A DNA stretch of 64,000 nt from Pseudomonas gessardii (GCF_001983165.1 NZ_MNPU01000015.1:1-64000), one strand, 5' to 3'. Shown: positions 39,323 to 51,500, numbered from the stretch's first letter. Numbers and translations are program-made. Notes: a model not told the origin generated them from the sequence alone.

Positions 39323-40435
39323 TCAGTCGTTGAGCAAGCGCCCGTGACGCAACGCTTCGCGCCCCGCCACCTTGGCCAGCCAGAAACCCGCTTGGGCATA
39401 ACGTAGCCGTTCAACGGCAAACAACACCCCCGGCGTGCCGGCACAGACAATGCTGACGCGGTCGGCCAAAGGGTCAATCACTTCAAAAATCGGTTCGCCG
39501 GCGTCCACCCAGTCCCCGGCTTTACGCAGGTAACTGATCACCCCGGCGTGGGGGGCAAACAGCAATTCGGTGCCTTCAAAGGGCACGCCTTCACACGGTT
39601 CATGTTGCGGCGCCGGCCACTGCCCCTTGATCAGGCCCTGTTCGGCGAGGAATGCGAGGATGCCTTGGGCGTGGAAAATCGCCTCATCGCGCCCCGTGTC
39701 GGCCTGGCCGCCCAGCTCCAGGGTCGTGGCCAGGCACGCCAGGGGGATCGGCACCTCGGCAAACGCCCGCGACAAACGCAGCCACGGCAACGAGCAGGCC
39801 TCGTCAAACGAGCTGCCGCCGGAGTCTTCCGCCAGCAGGCCGACCTTCACATTCAAATGCGCCGCCAACGAGCGCCACTGCGGCCAGTGCTGGGGCAGCG
39901 CGTACATGTGCAGCGCGGCTTCGGCGTCGCAGTGCAGGTCGAGGACCACATCGGCAGTGCAGGCATGGCCCAGCAAGACCCGCTGCATGCCTTGCAACTG
40001 GCTGCTCGGCTCGGGCAGTGCACGGAGCGCATCGCCCATCGCCTGGCGGATCATGCGCACGTTGGCGTGGGGATCATCCCCCAGCCGGCCCTCCAGCAAG
40101 GCCGCAACCGGCTCGCTCAACTCGACGAAATCCCGGTTGAAGTTCTTGCCGGTGCCAACCTCGAAACGCCCCTGGTGGCTGCCTTGCAGCAATTGGCCCA
40201 GGCCCATCGGGTTGGCCACCGGCACCAGCTCGACCACCCCGTTGAGGGCGCCTTGCTGCTCCAGTTCGGCCAGGCGTTTTTTCAGCTCCCAGGCGGCGCG
40301 CATCCCCGGTAACTCATCGGCATGCAGGCTGGCCTGGATATACGCCTTGCGCTCGCCATGGCCGAAACGGAATACCGTCAACTGGCGCTCGCAACCCAGG
40401 TGCCCCCAGGGCAGTACGTGCTCGATGCGTTCCAT
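39323..40435 (-). CDS. aotO: AotO, aspartoacylase/desuccinylase-like protein
   Basis: 370 residues from ATG 40435, only 2 bp after the aotM stop; an upstream frame to 40519 would overlap aotM. It has an M14/AstE-like zinc-hydrolase layout: ASLHADELPGMRAAW (His and Glu zinc ligands, about 37-51), NFNRDF, and DLHCDAEAALHMYALP (third ligand His). The C-terminal part (about 285-350) resembles a biotinyl/lipoyl-like barrel (LLFAPHAGVISYLRKAGDWVDAGEPI). In P. aeruginosa aotO is in the same operon but dispensable for transport; its substrate is unclear. Confidence 0.85.
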   Translation of the reverse strand: MERIEHVLPWGHLGCERQLTVFRFGHGERKAYIQASLHADELPGMRAAWELKKRLAELEQQGALNGVVELVPVANPMGLGQLLQGSHQGRFEVGTGKNFNRDFVELSEPVAALLEGRLGDDPHANVRMIRQAMGDALRALPEPSSQLQGMQRVLLGHACTADVVLDLHCDAEAALHMYALPQHWPQWRSLAAHLNVKVGLLAEDSGGSSFDEACSLPWLRLSRAFAEVPIPLACLATTLELGGQADTGRDEAIFHAQGILAFLAEQGLIKGQWPAPQHEPCEGVPFEGTELLFAPHAGVISYLRKAGDWVDAGEPIFEVIDPLADRVSIVCAGTPGVLFAVERLRYAQAGFWLAKVAGREALRHGRLLND

Positions 40436-40437
40436 AG

Positions 40438-41136
40438 TCAGTGCTTCCGGGGTGCCAGGTAGCTCAACCAGCGACGCTCGGCCAACTTGAACAGGCGCAC
40501 CAGGATGAACGTCAGGCACAGGTAGAACAGGCCCGCGGTGATATAGGCTTCAAACGGTAGGTAGTACTGGGCGTTCACCGTGCGCGCGGCACCGGTGATG
40601 TCGATCAGGGTGACGATGGAGGCCAGGCTGGTGGTCTGCAACATCATGATCACTTCGTTGCTGTACTGCGGCAGCGCCCGGCGCAGGGCCGAGGGCAGCA
40701 GGATGCGGCGGTAGAGCTTGTAGCGCGACATGCCCATGGCCTTGGCCGCTTCGATCTCGCCATGGGGCGTGGCCTTGAGGCTGCCGGCAATGATCTCGGC
40801 GGTGTAGGCGCTGGTATTGATGGCAAAGGCCAGGCATGCGCAGAAGGTTGCGCTGGACAGCCACGGCCAGAGGACACTCTCGCGCACCGCTTCAAACTGG
40901 GCCAGGCCGTAGTAGATCAAAAACAGCTGCACCAGCATCGGCGTGCCGCGGATCACATAGGTGTAGAGCCAGGCCGTGCCATTGACCAACGGCTGCTTGG
41001 ACACCCGCATCAGGCCCAGGGGCACGGCGGCGAGCAGGCCGAAGAACAGCGAGACCAGCAGCAGTTTGAGGGTGGTCAGCAGGCCGCCAAGGTACAGCGG
41101 CATGGCCTCCCAGATGACGTTGTAGTCGAAGATCAT
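40438..41136 (-). CDS. aotM: arginine/ornithine ABC permease AotM
   Basis: 232-residue inner-membrane permease of the HisM/ArtM type, with about five helices. Typical EAA motif IEAAKAMGMSRYKLYRRILLP (quoted within 20: EAAKAMGMSRYKLYRR) near 128-145 contacts AotP. RGTPMLVQLFLIYYG is conserved near 64-78. Its ATG overlaps the aotQ stop by 4 bp (ATGA). Confidence 0.95.
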   Translation of the reverse strand: MIFDYNVIWEAMPLYLGGLLTTLKLLLVSLFFGLLAAVPLGLMRVSKQPLVNGTAWLYTYVIRGTPMLVQLFLIYYGLAQFEAVRESVLWPWLSSATFCACLAFAINTSAYTAEIIAGSLKATPHGEIEAAKAMGMSRYKLYRRILLPSALRRALPQYSNEVIMMLQTTSLASIVTLIDITGAARTVNAQYYLPFEAYITAGLFYLCLTFILVRLFKLAERRWLSYLAPRKH

Positions 41137-41822
41137 AGATCAGCCGCCTTTACGCCTACCGAGTAGCGCTTCTCAAGGTAACGCAGGGCCAGCAACGAGA
41201 CGCTGGTGATCACCAGGTACATCGCCGCCACCGCGAGGAAGAAGGTAAAAGGTTCGCGGGTGGCATCTGCCGCCTGCTTGGCCTTGAACATCATGTCTTG
41301 CAGGCCCACCACCGAAATCAGCGCGGTGGCCTTGGTCAATACCAGCCAGTTGTTGGTAAAGCCGGGGATTGCCAGGCGGATCATCTGCGGCACCATCACC
41401 CGGAAAAACACCTGGAACGGGCTCATGCCATAGGCCATGCCCGCTTCGGCCTGCCCCTTGGGGATGGCCATGAACGCACCGCGGAAGGTTTCCGACAGGT
41501 AGGCGCCAAAGATGAAACCCAGGGTGCCGATACCGGCGGCCAAGGGGTTCAAGTCAATATAGTCGTCGTAGCCCAAAAGCGGCGCGACACGGTTGAGCAA
41601 GTCCTGGCCGCCGTAGAAAATCAGCAGGATCAGCACCAGGTCGGGGATCCCGCGGATCACCGTGGAGTACAGGTCACCCAGCCAAGCCAGCCAGCGGACC
41701 GGCGACAGGCGCAAGGCAACTCCGATCAGACCCAGAACAATGGCCAAGGCCATGGACGACAAGGCGAGCTGAAGCGTCAACCATGCGCCATCGAGGATAA
41801 CGGCCCCGTAGCCTTTCAACAT
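41133..41822 (-). CDS. aotQ: arginine/ornithine ABC permease AotQ
   Basis: 229-residue HisQ/ArtQ-type permease. RGIPDLVLILLIFYGG near 60-75 and the EAA loop AEAGMAYGMSPFQVFFRVMV near 126-145. Heterodimer partner of AotM. It is separated from aotJ by a hairpin that probably lowers expression of the membrane subunits relative to the binding protein. Confidence 0.95.
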   Translation of the reverse strand: MLKGYGAVILDGAWLTLQLALSSMALAIVLGLIGVALRLSPVRWLAWLGDLYSTVIRGIPDLVLILLIFYGGQDLLNRVAPLLGYDDYIDLNPLAAGIGTLGFIFGAYLSETFRGAFMAIPKGQAEAGMAYGMSPFQVFFRVMVPQMIRLAIPGFTNNWLVLTKATALISVVGLQDMMFKAKQAADATREPFTFFLAVAAMYLVITSVSLLALRYLEKRYSVGVKAADL

Positions 41823-41848
41823 GATTCAGGTCCTCGAAAAGGCGGATG

Positions 41849-41892
41849 AAAAAATGGCGCAAACTTCAGAGATCCTGGTGCTTGCGCCATTT
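41849..41892 (-). terminator. attenuating hairpin between aotJ and aotQ
   Basis: AAATGGCGCAA / TTGCGCCATTT, perfect 11-bp arms, with a six-T tail on minus. Partial termination here would give more binding protein than permease, as is common in such operons. Confidence 0.75.
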
Positions 41893-41913
41893 CAGACAGA
41901 CAACTGCGAAGGT

Positions 41914-42699
41914 TTACTTGGCGTCAGCGCCGTAAATATCGAAGTTGAAATACTTTTTCTCGATTTCTTTGTACTTGCCATTGGCGCGGATCGCGGCGAT
42001 GGCTGCGTTGATGCGGTCCAGGTTGGCCTTGTCGCCTTTACGTACTGCGATACCGATGCCGTCGCCGAAGTATTTGGCGTCGGTGAATGCAGGACCTACG
42101 AACGCGTAGCCTTTACCAGCGTCGGTCTTCAGGAAACCGTCTTCAAGCAGGGTCGCATCAGCCACGGTGCCATCAAGGCGACCGGCAGCCACGTCCAGGT
42201 AGATTTCGTTCTGGGTGCTGTAGGGAACGATGGTCGCACCTTTAGGCGCCAGGACTTCCTTGGCGAAACGGTCATGGATCGAACCGCGCTGTACGCCGAT
42301 CTTCTTGTCCTTGAGCTCAACCAGGCTGTCGCTGACCGTGACGCTGTCCTTCATCACCAGGCGTGCCGGGGTCAGGTAGTAGCGGTTGGTGAAGTCCACG
42401 GATTTCTTGCGGTCGTCGGTGATGGACATGGACGACAGGATCGCGTCGATCTTGCGTACCTTGAGCGCCGGGATCAGGCCGTCGAATTCCTGCTCGACCC
42501 AGGTGCACTTGACCTTCATCTCTTCGCACAGGGCGTTGCCGATGTCGTAGTCGAAACCGACGATGTTGCCGTCCGGCGCCTTCGAGGCAAACGGAGGGTA
42601 GGCTGCTTCGATACCAATTTTCAGCGGTTTCTCTTCAGCGAAGGCCTGCATGGACAGCACGGACAGCGCCAGGGCGCCCAACAGCACGAGTTTCTTCAT
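41914..42699 (-). CDS. aotJ: arginine/ornithine-binding periplasmic protein AotJ
   Basis: 261-residue substrate-binding protein. Signal peptide MKKLVLLGALALSVLSMQAFA, cleavage before EEKPLKIG. The SBP family 3 signature GFDYDIGNALCEEMKVKCTW is near 48-67, with an RGSIHDRF segment for ligand contact. ATG 42699; the longer frame to 42744 has no signal peptide at its start. First gene of aotJQMOP. Confidence 0.95.
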   Translation of the reverse strand: MKKLVLLGALALSVLSMQAFAEEKPLKIGIEAAYPPFASKAPDGNIVGFDYDIGNALCEEMKVKCTWVEQEFDGLIPALKVRKIDAILSSMSITDDRKKSVDFTNRYYLTPARLVMKDSVTVSDSLVELKDKKIGVQRGSIHDRFAKEVLAPKGATIVPYSTQNEIYLDVAAGRLDGTVADATLLEDGFLKTDAGKGYAFVGPAFTDAKYFGDGIGIAVRKGDKANLDRINAAIAAIRANGKYKEIEKKYFNFDIYGADAK

Positions 42700-42856
42700 C
42701 TTGGGACTCCATCGGTATAGGACAAAAACAGCAGTATGAGCCATGGCCCACGATGCGACTGAGTGAAACCGAATAGCGGTGCTGCGTCCTACACCAGTTC
42801 AACACGGCGACGACGAGCGAGTGATCGGCATTCTAACGACAGGCCGGAAGCCGATA

Positions 42857-42872
42857 TTTCCTCAATGCGACA
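42857..42872 (-). promoter_or_regulatory. ArgR half-site before aotJ
   Basis: TGTCGCATTGAGGAAA on the minus strand, matching TGTCGC-N8-AA, about 160 bp before the aotJ start. Same form as the two sites before aruC. Confidence 0.6.
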
Positions 42873-43202
42873 ACAATTTACAGAAGCACCGAGAAAACGA
42901 CTCCGACATATTGACAGCCTCTGCTTTTTATGCAATGGCAAAAGATATTCAACCTATTAACGCTGCAAATTGCGGGCCTATTATTCGCAAACCCTTCTAT
43001 TCCGGCAAGTGTAGCGTTTGATCTTATTTTGCCGGGTGTCTGAAACGGGCGTTTTCGCGGCATGGATGTAGCACTTTGCCTCATGTTTGGGCGCAAGGTT
43101 ACACATTTGCACCACTGGGTAACATTCAGAAATGCCCTACGAGATAAACCGATATTTATTGGCTTGGTGCTGAGAACGGTCTGTCAGCCACCCTACCCTA
43201 TT
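42873..43202. other. intergenic region upstream of the aot operon
   Basis: An AT-richer stretch between the ArgR half-site and the REPIN. No convincing ORF. It may hold upstream parts of the aotJ control region. Confidence 0.35.
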
Positions 43203-43290
43203 GTAGGAGCTGGCTTGCCTGCGATAGCGGTGGGTCAGTTTCAAATGGGTTAGCTGACCCACCGCTATCGCAGGCAAGCCAGCTCCCACA
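43203..43290. repeat. REPIN-type paired repeat between acs and aotJ
   Basis: GTAGGAGCTGGCTTGCCTGC and an inverted copy ending CCAGCTCCCAC. The arms extend through GCGATAGCGGTGGGTCAG / CTGACCCACCGCTATCGC, about 42 bp of near-perfect pairing around a short centre. Confidence 0.88.
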
Positions 43291-43318
43291 TTGATGGTAT
43301 TTCACAGTGAATTCCCAC

Positions 43319-43354
43319 AAAAAAGCCCCACCCGGCTTACACCGAATGGGGCTT
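43319..43354 (-). terminator. acs terminator
   Basis: AAGCCCCA / TGGGGCTT with a T-run on minus, 17 bp after the acs stop. Confidence 0.88.
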
Positions 43355-43370
43355 GGTCCCCTAGACCCGC

Positions 43371-45326
<1,956 letters not shown>

Positions 45327-45719
45327 CTTTCTTACCTCGGTGACAATAGTTGTTGTTGTATGCCCCTGTTGTAGCCGGGGTAGGCCTATAGAACCATTCG
45401 ACGATGGTAGTAACAAGCCCCTACAAATTGCCCTGTTATCCCCTTGCAATGCTCTGGCTCGGGGCCTGTGGCGCTTTTCTCGGCATCTAAAAAAACCTCT
45501 GTCGTGGATTGTTACGAAAACCGCCAATAGTGTTTATCAAAAGCACGGGTATATGAATGTAACCCAGGCGCCTAAAATCAACCTCGCCAACAAGGCACCG
45601 TGATTAACCAAGTTGCAGCCCCCACGAAGGCACGTTAATCCGAACTCTCTACTCAAGTTACACACGTGGCCTCACAAGGGCCCCGTGACCCCCTTCGACT
45701 GTAAAAAGGTAAATTGGAA
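45327..45719. other. divergent control region of acs and the DUF2790 gene
   Basis: About 390 bp. It should hold both promoters. TGACAATAGTTGTTGTTGTATG near 45341-45362 (a tract with ATAGTTGTTGTTG) is the only striking segment. No ORF and no certain operator. Confidence 0.35.
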
Positions 45720-45989
45720 ATGAAAGCTTTATTAGTTATGGCCCTTGCCAGCTTGTGCGCCACCGCCGCCCTGGCCGACGAGATCCCGACTGACGTAGCC
45801 AGCCAGCACACCGCCATTGTTGAGGAATACACCTACTCCACTGATCTGGATATTGCCAAGGTGGTGTCCATGAGTGCTATTCCCAATGTCTGCGAAGTTG
45901 TTCCAGCACGCATGGAATATGAAGATCACCAGGGCCAGCGTCATATCCTTAATTACAAAGTCATGGGCAGTGGTTGCTCTAACGGCTAA
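45720..45989 (+). CDS. DUF2790 secreted small protein
   Basis: 89 residues from ATG 45720 (an upstream TTG at 45714 is less likely), with AAGG before it. Signal peptide MKALLVMALASLCATAALA, then DEIPTDVASQHTAIVEEYTY. Two cysteines (VCEVVPARMEY and SGCSNG) could form a disulfide. DUF2790 proteins are short periplasmic proteins widespread in Pseudomonas with no assigned role; some respond to metals or stress. Confidence 0.82.
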   Translation: MKALLVMALASLCATAALADEIPTDVASQHTAIVEEYTYSTDLDIAKVVSMSAIPNVCEVVPARMEYEDHQGQRHILNYKVMGSGCSNG

Positions 45990-46124
45990 TAATTTAGTTA
46001 GTTGAAACTTACCCTGACAATATTCGCCGCAAGGAATCGTTCTTGCGGCCAAGAAGCTTGTTCACTGCCCCCCGAATGCTACGATTGTGGCGTCGCTACT
46101 GACGTTGCCGGGCAGGATGGGTTC

Positions 46125-46985
46125 ATGAGAGCCAGTTTCGAGAAAATCCCCACCGAGGCCAATACCTCCTGGACCCTGCTCAACAGGCGCCTGCCGCAGG
46201 CGATCCCGTTTGAATGGCATCACCACCCCGAATACGAGCTGACCCTCACCCTCAACAGTCGCGGGCACCGTTATATCAGCAACGATGTGGCACGCTACGA
46301 TGATGGCGACCTGGTACTGGTGGGCCCGAACGTTCCCCATAGCTGGTCGTCGGCCGAGACGATCGACCCGGCCCAACCGCACATTGCCCTGGTCATCTGG
46401 TTTTCCGAGGCCTGGGCCGACTCGCTGGTCAAGCTGTTCCCGGAAATGGCATCGACCCGTGCCCTGCTCGCGGCCGCGCAACATGCACTGAGCTTCAGCG
46501 ACGCCACCTCGCGCGCACTGCGCCCGGTGATCGAGGCCATGGTCGAGCAAGACGCCTCCCAGCGCCTGATTTCCCTGCTGACCGTGCTCAATACCCTGTC
46601 GCGGGATGTCGCGGCGCAGCGTATTGCCGTGCAAGACACGCCTCACATCATTGAAGACGCGCGCATCCGTCGGGTCTTGGATTACCTGCACGGTCACTAT
46701 GCACAGCCCCTGAGCATTCCTGGGTTGGCCCAAATGGCCTGCGTCAGCGTTTCCGCCTTCCACCGCATGTTCCGCAAACACACACGCTGCACGGCATTGG
46801 ACTACATCGTGCGGCTGCGCATCGGGCACGCCTGCGCCCTGCTGATGCAAAGCAAGCTGGCCGTCAGCACCATCGCCGAACAGGTCGGCTACGCCTCCCA
46901 GGCCCTGTTCAACCGGCAGTTCAAGGCGCACAAAGGCATGACACCTTCAGACTTCCGTGGCCAGCATGGGCATCACTTCCAGTAG
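46125..46985 (+). CDS. AraC-family transcriptional regulator
   Basis: 286 residues from ATG 46125. The N-terminal cupin sensor domain has PFEWHHHPEYELTLTLNSRG (about 26-45), where the histidines line a ligand pocket, and DLVLVGPNVPHSW. The C-terminal double HTH (about 190-280) has LSIPGLAQMACVSVSAFHRM and VSTIAEQVGYASQALFNRQF. It precedes the DUF1479 and sugar-binding genes on the same strand and probably controls them. Confidence 0.88.
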   Translation: MRASFEKIPTEANTSWTLLNRRLPQAIPFEWHHHPEYELTLTLNSRGHRYISNDVARYDDGDLVLVGPNVPHSWSSAETIDPAQPHIALVIWFSEAWADSLVKLFPEMASTRALLAAAQHALSFSDATSRALRPVIEAMVEQDASQRLISLLTVLNTLSRDVAAQRIAVQDTPHIIEDARIRRVLDYLHGHYAQPLSIPGLAQMACVSVSAFHRMFRKHTRCTALDYIVRLRIGHACALLMQSKLAVSTIAEQVGYASQALFNRQFKAHKGMTPSDFRGQHGHHFQ

Positions 46986-47124
46986 GGCATCACCAAGCTG
47001 ATTCTTCTGCCGGGCCAGAAGCAAACGCCACAATCGTATTGCTCAACGCGCCAAATAAGGCTGCCGCCCAGGCCGTTCGGAGTGATTCCATACCTGCATG
47101 AATAATAAAAATGCAGGCCACCCC

Positions 47125-48390
47125 ATGAACAACGCCCCATCCTTCGCCAGTGCCGAGCTACCCGACGACTACAAACGCAGCATCGTCGCCATGAAAAAGG
47201 CACTGCGCGCACAGATCGGCGACGTGCCTGCGCTGTTTGCCGAAGTCAGCGCCTTTATCGCCACGGAAATCGCCTCGATCAAGACCCAGCAAGCCCAGAC
47301 CGGCTCCGCCTGGCCCGAACTCGACTTTGCCACCCTCGCCAACGGCCAGGTCACAGAAGCACAACGCGCCCTGATCAAGCGCCGAGGCTGCCTGGTGATC
47401 CGCAACCACTTCCCCAGGCAGCAGGTGCTGGGATGGGACAAGAGCCTGTTGGACTACCTGGACCACAACCAATTCGACGCGGTTTACCGTGGCCCTGCCG
47501 ACAACTTCTTCGGCAACCTGGAGGCCTCGCGCCCGGAAATCTTCCCGATCTACTGGTCCCAGGCCCAGATGCAACTGCGCCAGCATGAGCGCATGGGCTG
47601 CGCCCAAGCCTTTTTGAACCGCCTGTGGACCATCGAGTCCCAAGGTCGGCAGTGGTTCGACCCGGATACCAATGCCCTGTACCCGGACCGCGTGCGGCGG
47701 CGCCCGCCCGGCACCACGTCCAAGGGCCTGGGCCCGCACACCGACTCCGGGGCGCTGGAGCGCTGGCTGCACCCGGCCTACCTGAAGGTGTTCGAGAAAA
47801 TCTACTGCAATGACTTCAAATCCTACGACCCCTGGGATGCCGCCCATCGCACCGAAGTCGATGAATATGCCTACCCAGGCACCAAATGCTCGGCCTTCCG
47901 CACCTTCCAGGGTTGGACCGCGCTGTGCGACATGAACGCCGACCAGGGCGTACTGCATACCTTGCCGATCCCCAAGGCCATGGCCTACCTGCTGCTGCGC
48001 CCGCTGCTGGATGATGTGCCCGAGGATGAACTGTGTGGCGTTGTGCCGGGCAAGGTACTGCCGATCCTGGAGCAGTGGCACCCGCTGCTGGTCCAGGGCA
48101 TGACCCCGATCCCGGACGTGCAGGCCGGCGATTCGGTGTGGTGGCACTGCGATGTAGTCCATAGCGTCGCCCCCGTCGAAAACCAGCAGGGCTGGGGCAA
48201 TGTGATGTACGTACCGGCTGCGCCCATGTGTCCGAAAAACCTGCGTTATGCCAGGGACGTGCTGCGGGCCTTTGAACAAGGCGCCTCGCCCGATGACTTC
48301 CCCCGCGAGGACTACGAAAAGCACTGGCGCGACCGCTTCATGACCGGGCAACTGAACGCCCTCGGCCGCAAAGGGCTGGGGCTGGAATAA
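47125..48390 (+). CDS. DUF1479/YbiU-like iron(II)/2-oxoglutarate oxygenase-type protein
   Basis: 421 residues from ATG 47125; ATG 47098 (in frame) is possible, and neither has a strong ribosome site. DUF1479 proteins (YbiU) have a double-stranded beta-helix fold. The sequence shows an HxD...H set: His205 and Asp207 in [14 protein letters not shown], and His346 in [13 protein letters not shown]. These would bind Fe(II). [17 protein letters not shown] near 80-97 is a typical entry strand. The substrate is unknown. Followed after 41 bp by the sugar-binding protein gene. Confidence 0.82.
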   Translation: MNNAPSFASAELPDDYKRSIVAMKKALRAQIGDVPALFAEVSAFIATEIASIKTQQAQTGSAWPELDFATLANGQVTEAQRALIKRRGCLVIRNHFPRQQVLGWDKSLLDYLDHNQFDAVYRGPADNFFGNLEASRPEIFPIYWSQAQMQLRQHERMGCAQAFLNRLWTIESQGRQWFDPDTNALYPDRVRRRPPGTTSKGLGPHTDSGALERWLHPAYLKVFEKIYCNDFKSYDPWDAAHRTEVDEYAYPGTKCSAFRTFQGWTALCDMNADQGVLHTLPIPKAMAYLLLRPLLDDVPEDELCGVVPGKVLPILEQWHPLLVQGMTPIPDVQAGDSVWWHCDVVHSVAPVENQQGWGNVMYVPAAPMCPKNLRYARDVLRAFEQGASPDDFPREDYEKHWRDRFMTGQLNALGRKGLGLE

Positions 48391-48431
48391 GCACCCTCCT
48401 CTCACCACAAAAACAAAAAGGGCCACCCCCT

Positions 48432-49715
48432 ATGAAAATCGTCAATCGCCTTGCCGTTGCCATCTCCCTCGCCAGCCTCTGCACCTTCAGCGCCCATGGC
48501 GCCGAGGGCAAGGGCCGCGTGGAAGTCGTGCATTACTGGACCTCGGGCGGGGAAGCCAAGTCTGTGGACGTGCTCAAGCAACTGATCGAAAAAGACGGCT
48601 TCACCTGGCAAAACAGCGCCGTCGCCGGTGGCGGGGGCGCAGCGGCCATGACCGTGCTCAAGACCCGCGCCGTGTCCGGCAACCCGCCCTCCGCCGCACA
48701 GATCAAGGGCCCGGATATCCAGGAGTGGGGCAATCTGGGCTTGCTGACCAGCATCGATGACGTGGCCAAGGCCAATCAGTGGGATAACCGGTTGCCCCAG
48801 AGCATTGCCCAGCTCATGAAATATGATGACCATTATGTTGCCGTACCGCTGAATATCCACCGTATCAACTGGCTCTGGACCAACCCCGCCGTGCTCAAGC
48901 AGGCTGGCGTGCCCCAGGCGCCGACCACCCTCGAAGAGCTGTATGCCGCCGGCGACAAACTCAAGGCCGCCGGTTTTATCGCGATCGCCCACGGCGGCCA
49001 ACCCTGGCAGGACACCACGGTATTTGAGGGCCTGGTGCTGAGCCTCCTCGGTGCGGACGGTTTTAAAAAAGCCTTTATCGATCACGACGAAGCCACCTTC
49101 ACCGGCCCCCAAATGACCGAAGTGTTTGTTGCGCTGCGCAAACTCAAGACCTACATGGACCCCAATGGTGCGGGCCAAGACTGGAACATGGAAACCGCCA
49201 AGGTCATCAAGGGCCAGGCCGGCATGCAGATCATGGGCGACTGGGCCAAGAGCGAATGGAGCGCGGCCGGCAAGCAAGCCGGTATCGATTATGAATGCGT
49301 GCCCTTCCCCGGTTCCCAAGGCCTCTATAGCTACACCATCGACTCCCTGGTGATGTTCAAGCTGTCCAGTAAAAACGACACGCCAGGCAACAATGCCGCG
49401 CGCGACGACCTGGCCAAGATCGCCCTGGAGCCGCAATTTCAAACGGTATTCAATCAGAACAAAGGCTCCATCCCGGTGATCACCGGCCTGGACATGAGCC
49501 AGTTCGACAGTTGCGCCCAGGCCTCTGCCAAAGACTTTGCCGCAGCCGAGAAAGCCGGCACCCTGGCGCCGAGCATGGCGTTCAATATGTCGACCTCCCA
49601 GGCGGTGCAAGGGGCGGTATTTGATGTGGTCAGCCACTTTATGAGCGATAAAGACGCGGACCCGGCCAAGGCGGGGAAGCAGATGTTGGCCAGTATTCAG
49701 GCCGCGGCGCAGTAA
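48432..49715 (+). CDS. carbohydrate ABC transporter substrate-binding protein, no permeases beside it
   Basis: 427 residues, SBP family 1. Signal peptide [20 protein letters not shown], cleavage near AHGAEG. It is close in layout to the glucose-binding GltB type ([20 protein letters not shown] near 30-49; [15 protein letters not shown] near 266). No membrane or ATPase subunit lies nearby, so it must share a transporter encoded elsewhere or act as a sensor. Likely co-transcribed with the DUF1479 gene. Confidence 0.85.
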   Translation: MKIVNRLAVAISLASLCTFSAHGAEGKGRVEVVHYWTSGGEAKSVDVLKQLIEKDGFTWQNSAVAGGGGAAAMTVLKTRAVSGNPPSAAQIKGPDIQEWGNLGLLTSIDDVAKANQWDNRLPQSIAQLMKYDDHYVAVPLNIHRINWLWTNPAVLKQAGVPQAPTTLEELYAAGDKLKAAGFIAIAHGGQPWQDTTVFEGLVLSLLGADGFKKAFIDHDEATFTGPQMTEVFVALRKLKTYMDPNGAGQDWNMETAKVIKGQAGMQIMGDWAKSEWSAAGKQAGIDYECVPFPGSQGLYSYTIDSLVMFKLSSKNDTPGNNAARDDLAKIALEPQFQTVFNQNKGSIPVITGLDMSQFDSCAQASAKDFAAAEKAGTLAPSMAFNMSTSQAVQGAVFDVVSHFMSDKDADPAKAGKQMLASIQAAAQ

Positions 49716-49726
49716 GGCCCGGTGGC

Positions 49727-49756
49727 CCGTTCTTGCGCCAAGGGGTGCAAGAACGG
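49727..49756. repeat. perfect 10-bp inverted repeat after the sugar-binding gene
   Basis: CCGTTCTTGC / GCAAGAACGG with a 10-nt centre, 12 bp past the stop codon. There is no T-run, so a simple terminator is doubtful. Confidence 0.5.
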
Positions 49757-50197
49757 CGGTGCCGAATTGACCTGCGGCCGCCTCCAGACCCGTGCCTTAA
49801 AAGCAGCGCCGACCGCTGGTCAAAAAAATCCGCACCGGGCAAACCCTTGCAAACCCGCACTCTGGCCGCAAGCGCCATCAAATTGGCCGCCCACCGAGAC
49901 CATCCGCCGCAACACAAAGGCAAATTTTTCCCTATAATGCGCGGGTAAATCGGGCCTGCAATATCCCTTTACATGGGGGTAACGAGCCAAGCCTGAGACC
50001 CCGCAGGAGTACGACACTGTCGCTCCGCCCCTCAGGCTTCAAGCAGAGTACCCGTAGCCCTATTCCGTTTAGTGCCTGCGCGAGCTGTTGCAACAAACGA
50101 TTCCTTAAAGATCCACCGCGGCCCCTGGGCCGTGTGAACACCCAACCATCCGGTTTCACACGGGCACCATTGGCCCTCACGCAGGAGACGACACGTC
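49757..50197 (+). promoter_or_regulatory. nrdB upstream region and long leader
   Basis: No ORF. A TATAAT box at 49933-49938 is followed by about 250 nt before the nrdB ATG; the -35 region is weak. The leader contains several short GC-rich inverted segments (for example CAAGCCTGAGACCCC..GCCCCTCAGGCTTC, about 49990-50042) and would be long for a simple mRNA. It may be a structured control region. nrdA is not found here. Confidence 0.5.
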
Positions 50198-51445
50198 ATG
50201 CTGAGCTGGGACGAATTCGACAAAGAAGAAGGCGAAGTCGCCGCTAAAGGCGCCAACGCCGGCCACGCCACCGAAGCCAACATGGACCGCCTCGACGGTG
50301 CCGGCGCCGCTGCCGCCCTCGAAGCCCGCGCCGTCACCGCCAATGACTCCGCCGCCATCGTGCGCGCCAAGGCCGCCCTGGACAAACTCGACATCGCCGA
50401 AGGCCTGGCCGAACTCGAAGGCGCCGCCGCCCGTGTCGCCGTTGACGAAAAGCGCATGATCAACTGCCGCGCCGACCTCAACCAACTCGTCCCCTTCAAA
50501 TACGACTGGGCCTGGCAGAAATACCTCGACGGCTGCGCCAACCACTGGATGCCGCAAGAGGTCAACATGACCGCCGACATCGCCCTGTGGAAAAACCCCG
50601 AAGGCCTGACCGACGACGAACGTCGCATCGTCATGCGTAACCTGGGTTTCTTCTCCACTGCCGATTCCCTGGTCGCCAACAACCTGGTGCTGGCCGTGTA
50701 CCGCCTGATCACCAACCCGGAGTGCCGCCAGTACATCCTGCGCCAGGCCTTTGAAGAGGCGATCCATACCCACGCCTATCAGTACTGCATCGAATCGCTG
50801 GCCATGGATGAAGGCGAGATCTTCAACATGTACCACGAGATCCCGTCGGTCGCTAAAAAAGCCGCCTGGGGCCTGAAATACACGCGCTCGATCTCCGACC
50901 CGAAGTTCGAGACCGGCACCGTCGACACCGACAAGGAACTGCTGCGCAACCTGGTCGCCTACTACTGCGTCCTGGAAGGCATCTTCTTCTATTGCGGCTT
51001 CACCCAGATCCTGTCCATGGGCCGTCGCAACAAAATGACCGGCGTGGCCGAGCAGTTCCAGTACATCCTGCGCGATGAGTCGATGCACCTGAACTTCGGC
51101 ATCGACGTGATCAACCAGATCAAAATCGAAAACCCACACCTGTGGGATGCCGAGATGAAGGAAGAAGCGACCCAGATGATCCTGCAAGGGACCCAGTTGG
51201 AGATCGAATACGCCCGCGACACCATGCCGCGCGGCGTGCTGGGCATGAACGCGGCGATGATGGAGGACTACCTCAAGTTCATCGCCAACCGCCGCCTGTC
51301 GCAGATCGGCTTGAAGGAAGAGTACCCAGGCACCACCAACCCGTTCCCGTGGATGAGCGAGATCATGGACTTGAAGAAAGAGAAGAACTTCTTTGAGACC
51401 CGGGTGATCGAGTATCAGACCGGTGGGGCGTTGAGCTGGGATTGA
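50198..51445 (+). CDS. nrdB: class Ia ribonucleotide reductase, beta subunit
   Basis: NrdB holds the diiron centre and tyrosyl radical that drive ribonucleotide reduction by NrdA. The 415-residue protein has [18 protein letters not shown] (iron ligands Glu and His, about 184-201) and [18 protein letters not shown] (Glu and His ligands, about 288-305). It has an N-terminal extension of about 60 residues, Ala-rich, common in Pseudomonas NrdB. It ends [10 protein letters not shown]; the C-terminal tail normally docks in NrdA. ATG 50198, behind AGGAGACGACACGTC. The alpha-subunit gene is not adjacent. Confidence 0.95.
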   Translation: MLSWDEFDKEEGEVAAKGANAGHATEANMDRLDGAGAAAALEARAVTANDSAAIVRAKAALDKLDIAEGLAELEGAAARVAVDEKRMINCRADLNQLVPFKYDWAWQKYLDGCANHWMPQEVNMTADIALWKNPEGLTDDERRIVMRNLGFFSTADSLVANNLVLAVYRLITNPECRQYILRQAFEEAIHTHAYQYCIESLAMDEGEIFNMYHEIPSVAKKAAWGLKYTRSISDPKFETGTVDTDKELLRNLVAYYCVLEGIFFYCGFTQILSMGRRNKMTGVAEQFQYILRDESMHLNFGIDVINQIKIENPHLWDAEMKEEATQMILQGTQLEIEYARDTMPRGVLGMNAAMMEDYLKFIANRRLSQIGLKEEYPGTTNPFPWMSEIMDLKKEKNFFETRVIEYQTGGALSWD

Positions 51446-51468
51446 TCGGCTAGACCTCGCTCTACCGC

Positions 51469-51500
51469 AAAGCCCTGAGGTCACACTCAGGGCTTTTTTT
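51469..51500 (+). terminator. nrdB terminator
   Basis: AAAGCCCTGAG / CTCAGGGCTTT with a run of seven T. Confidence 0.93.

Noticed and set aside
50177..51484. 435-codon minus-strand ORF opposite nrdB
   Set aside because: Antisense shadow; composition is dominated by Gly/Val/Asp/His, as mirror frames of high-GC genes are.
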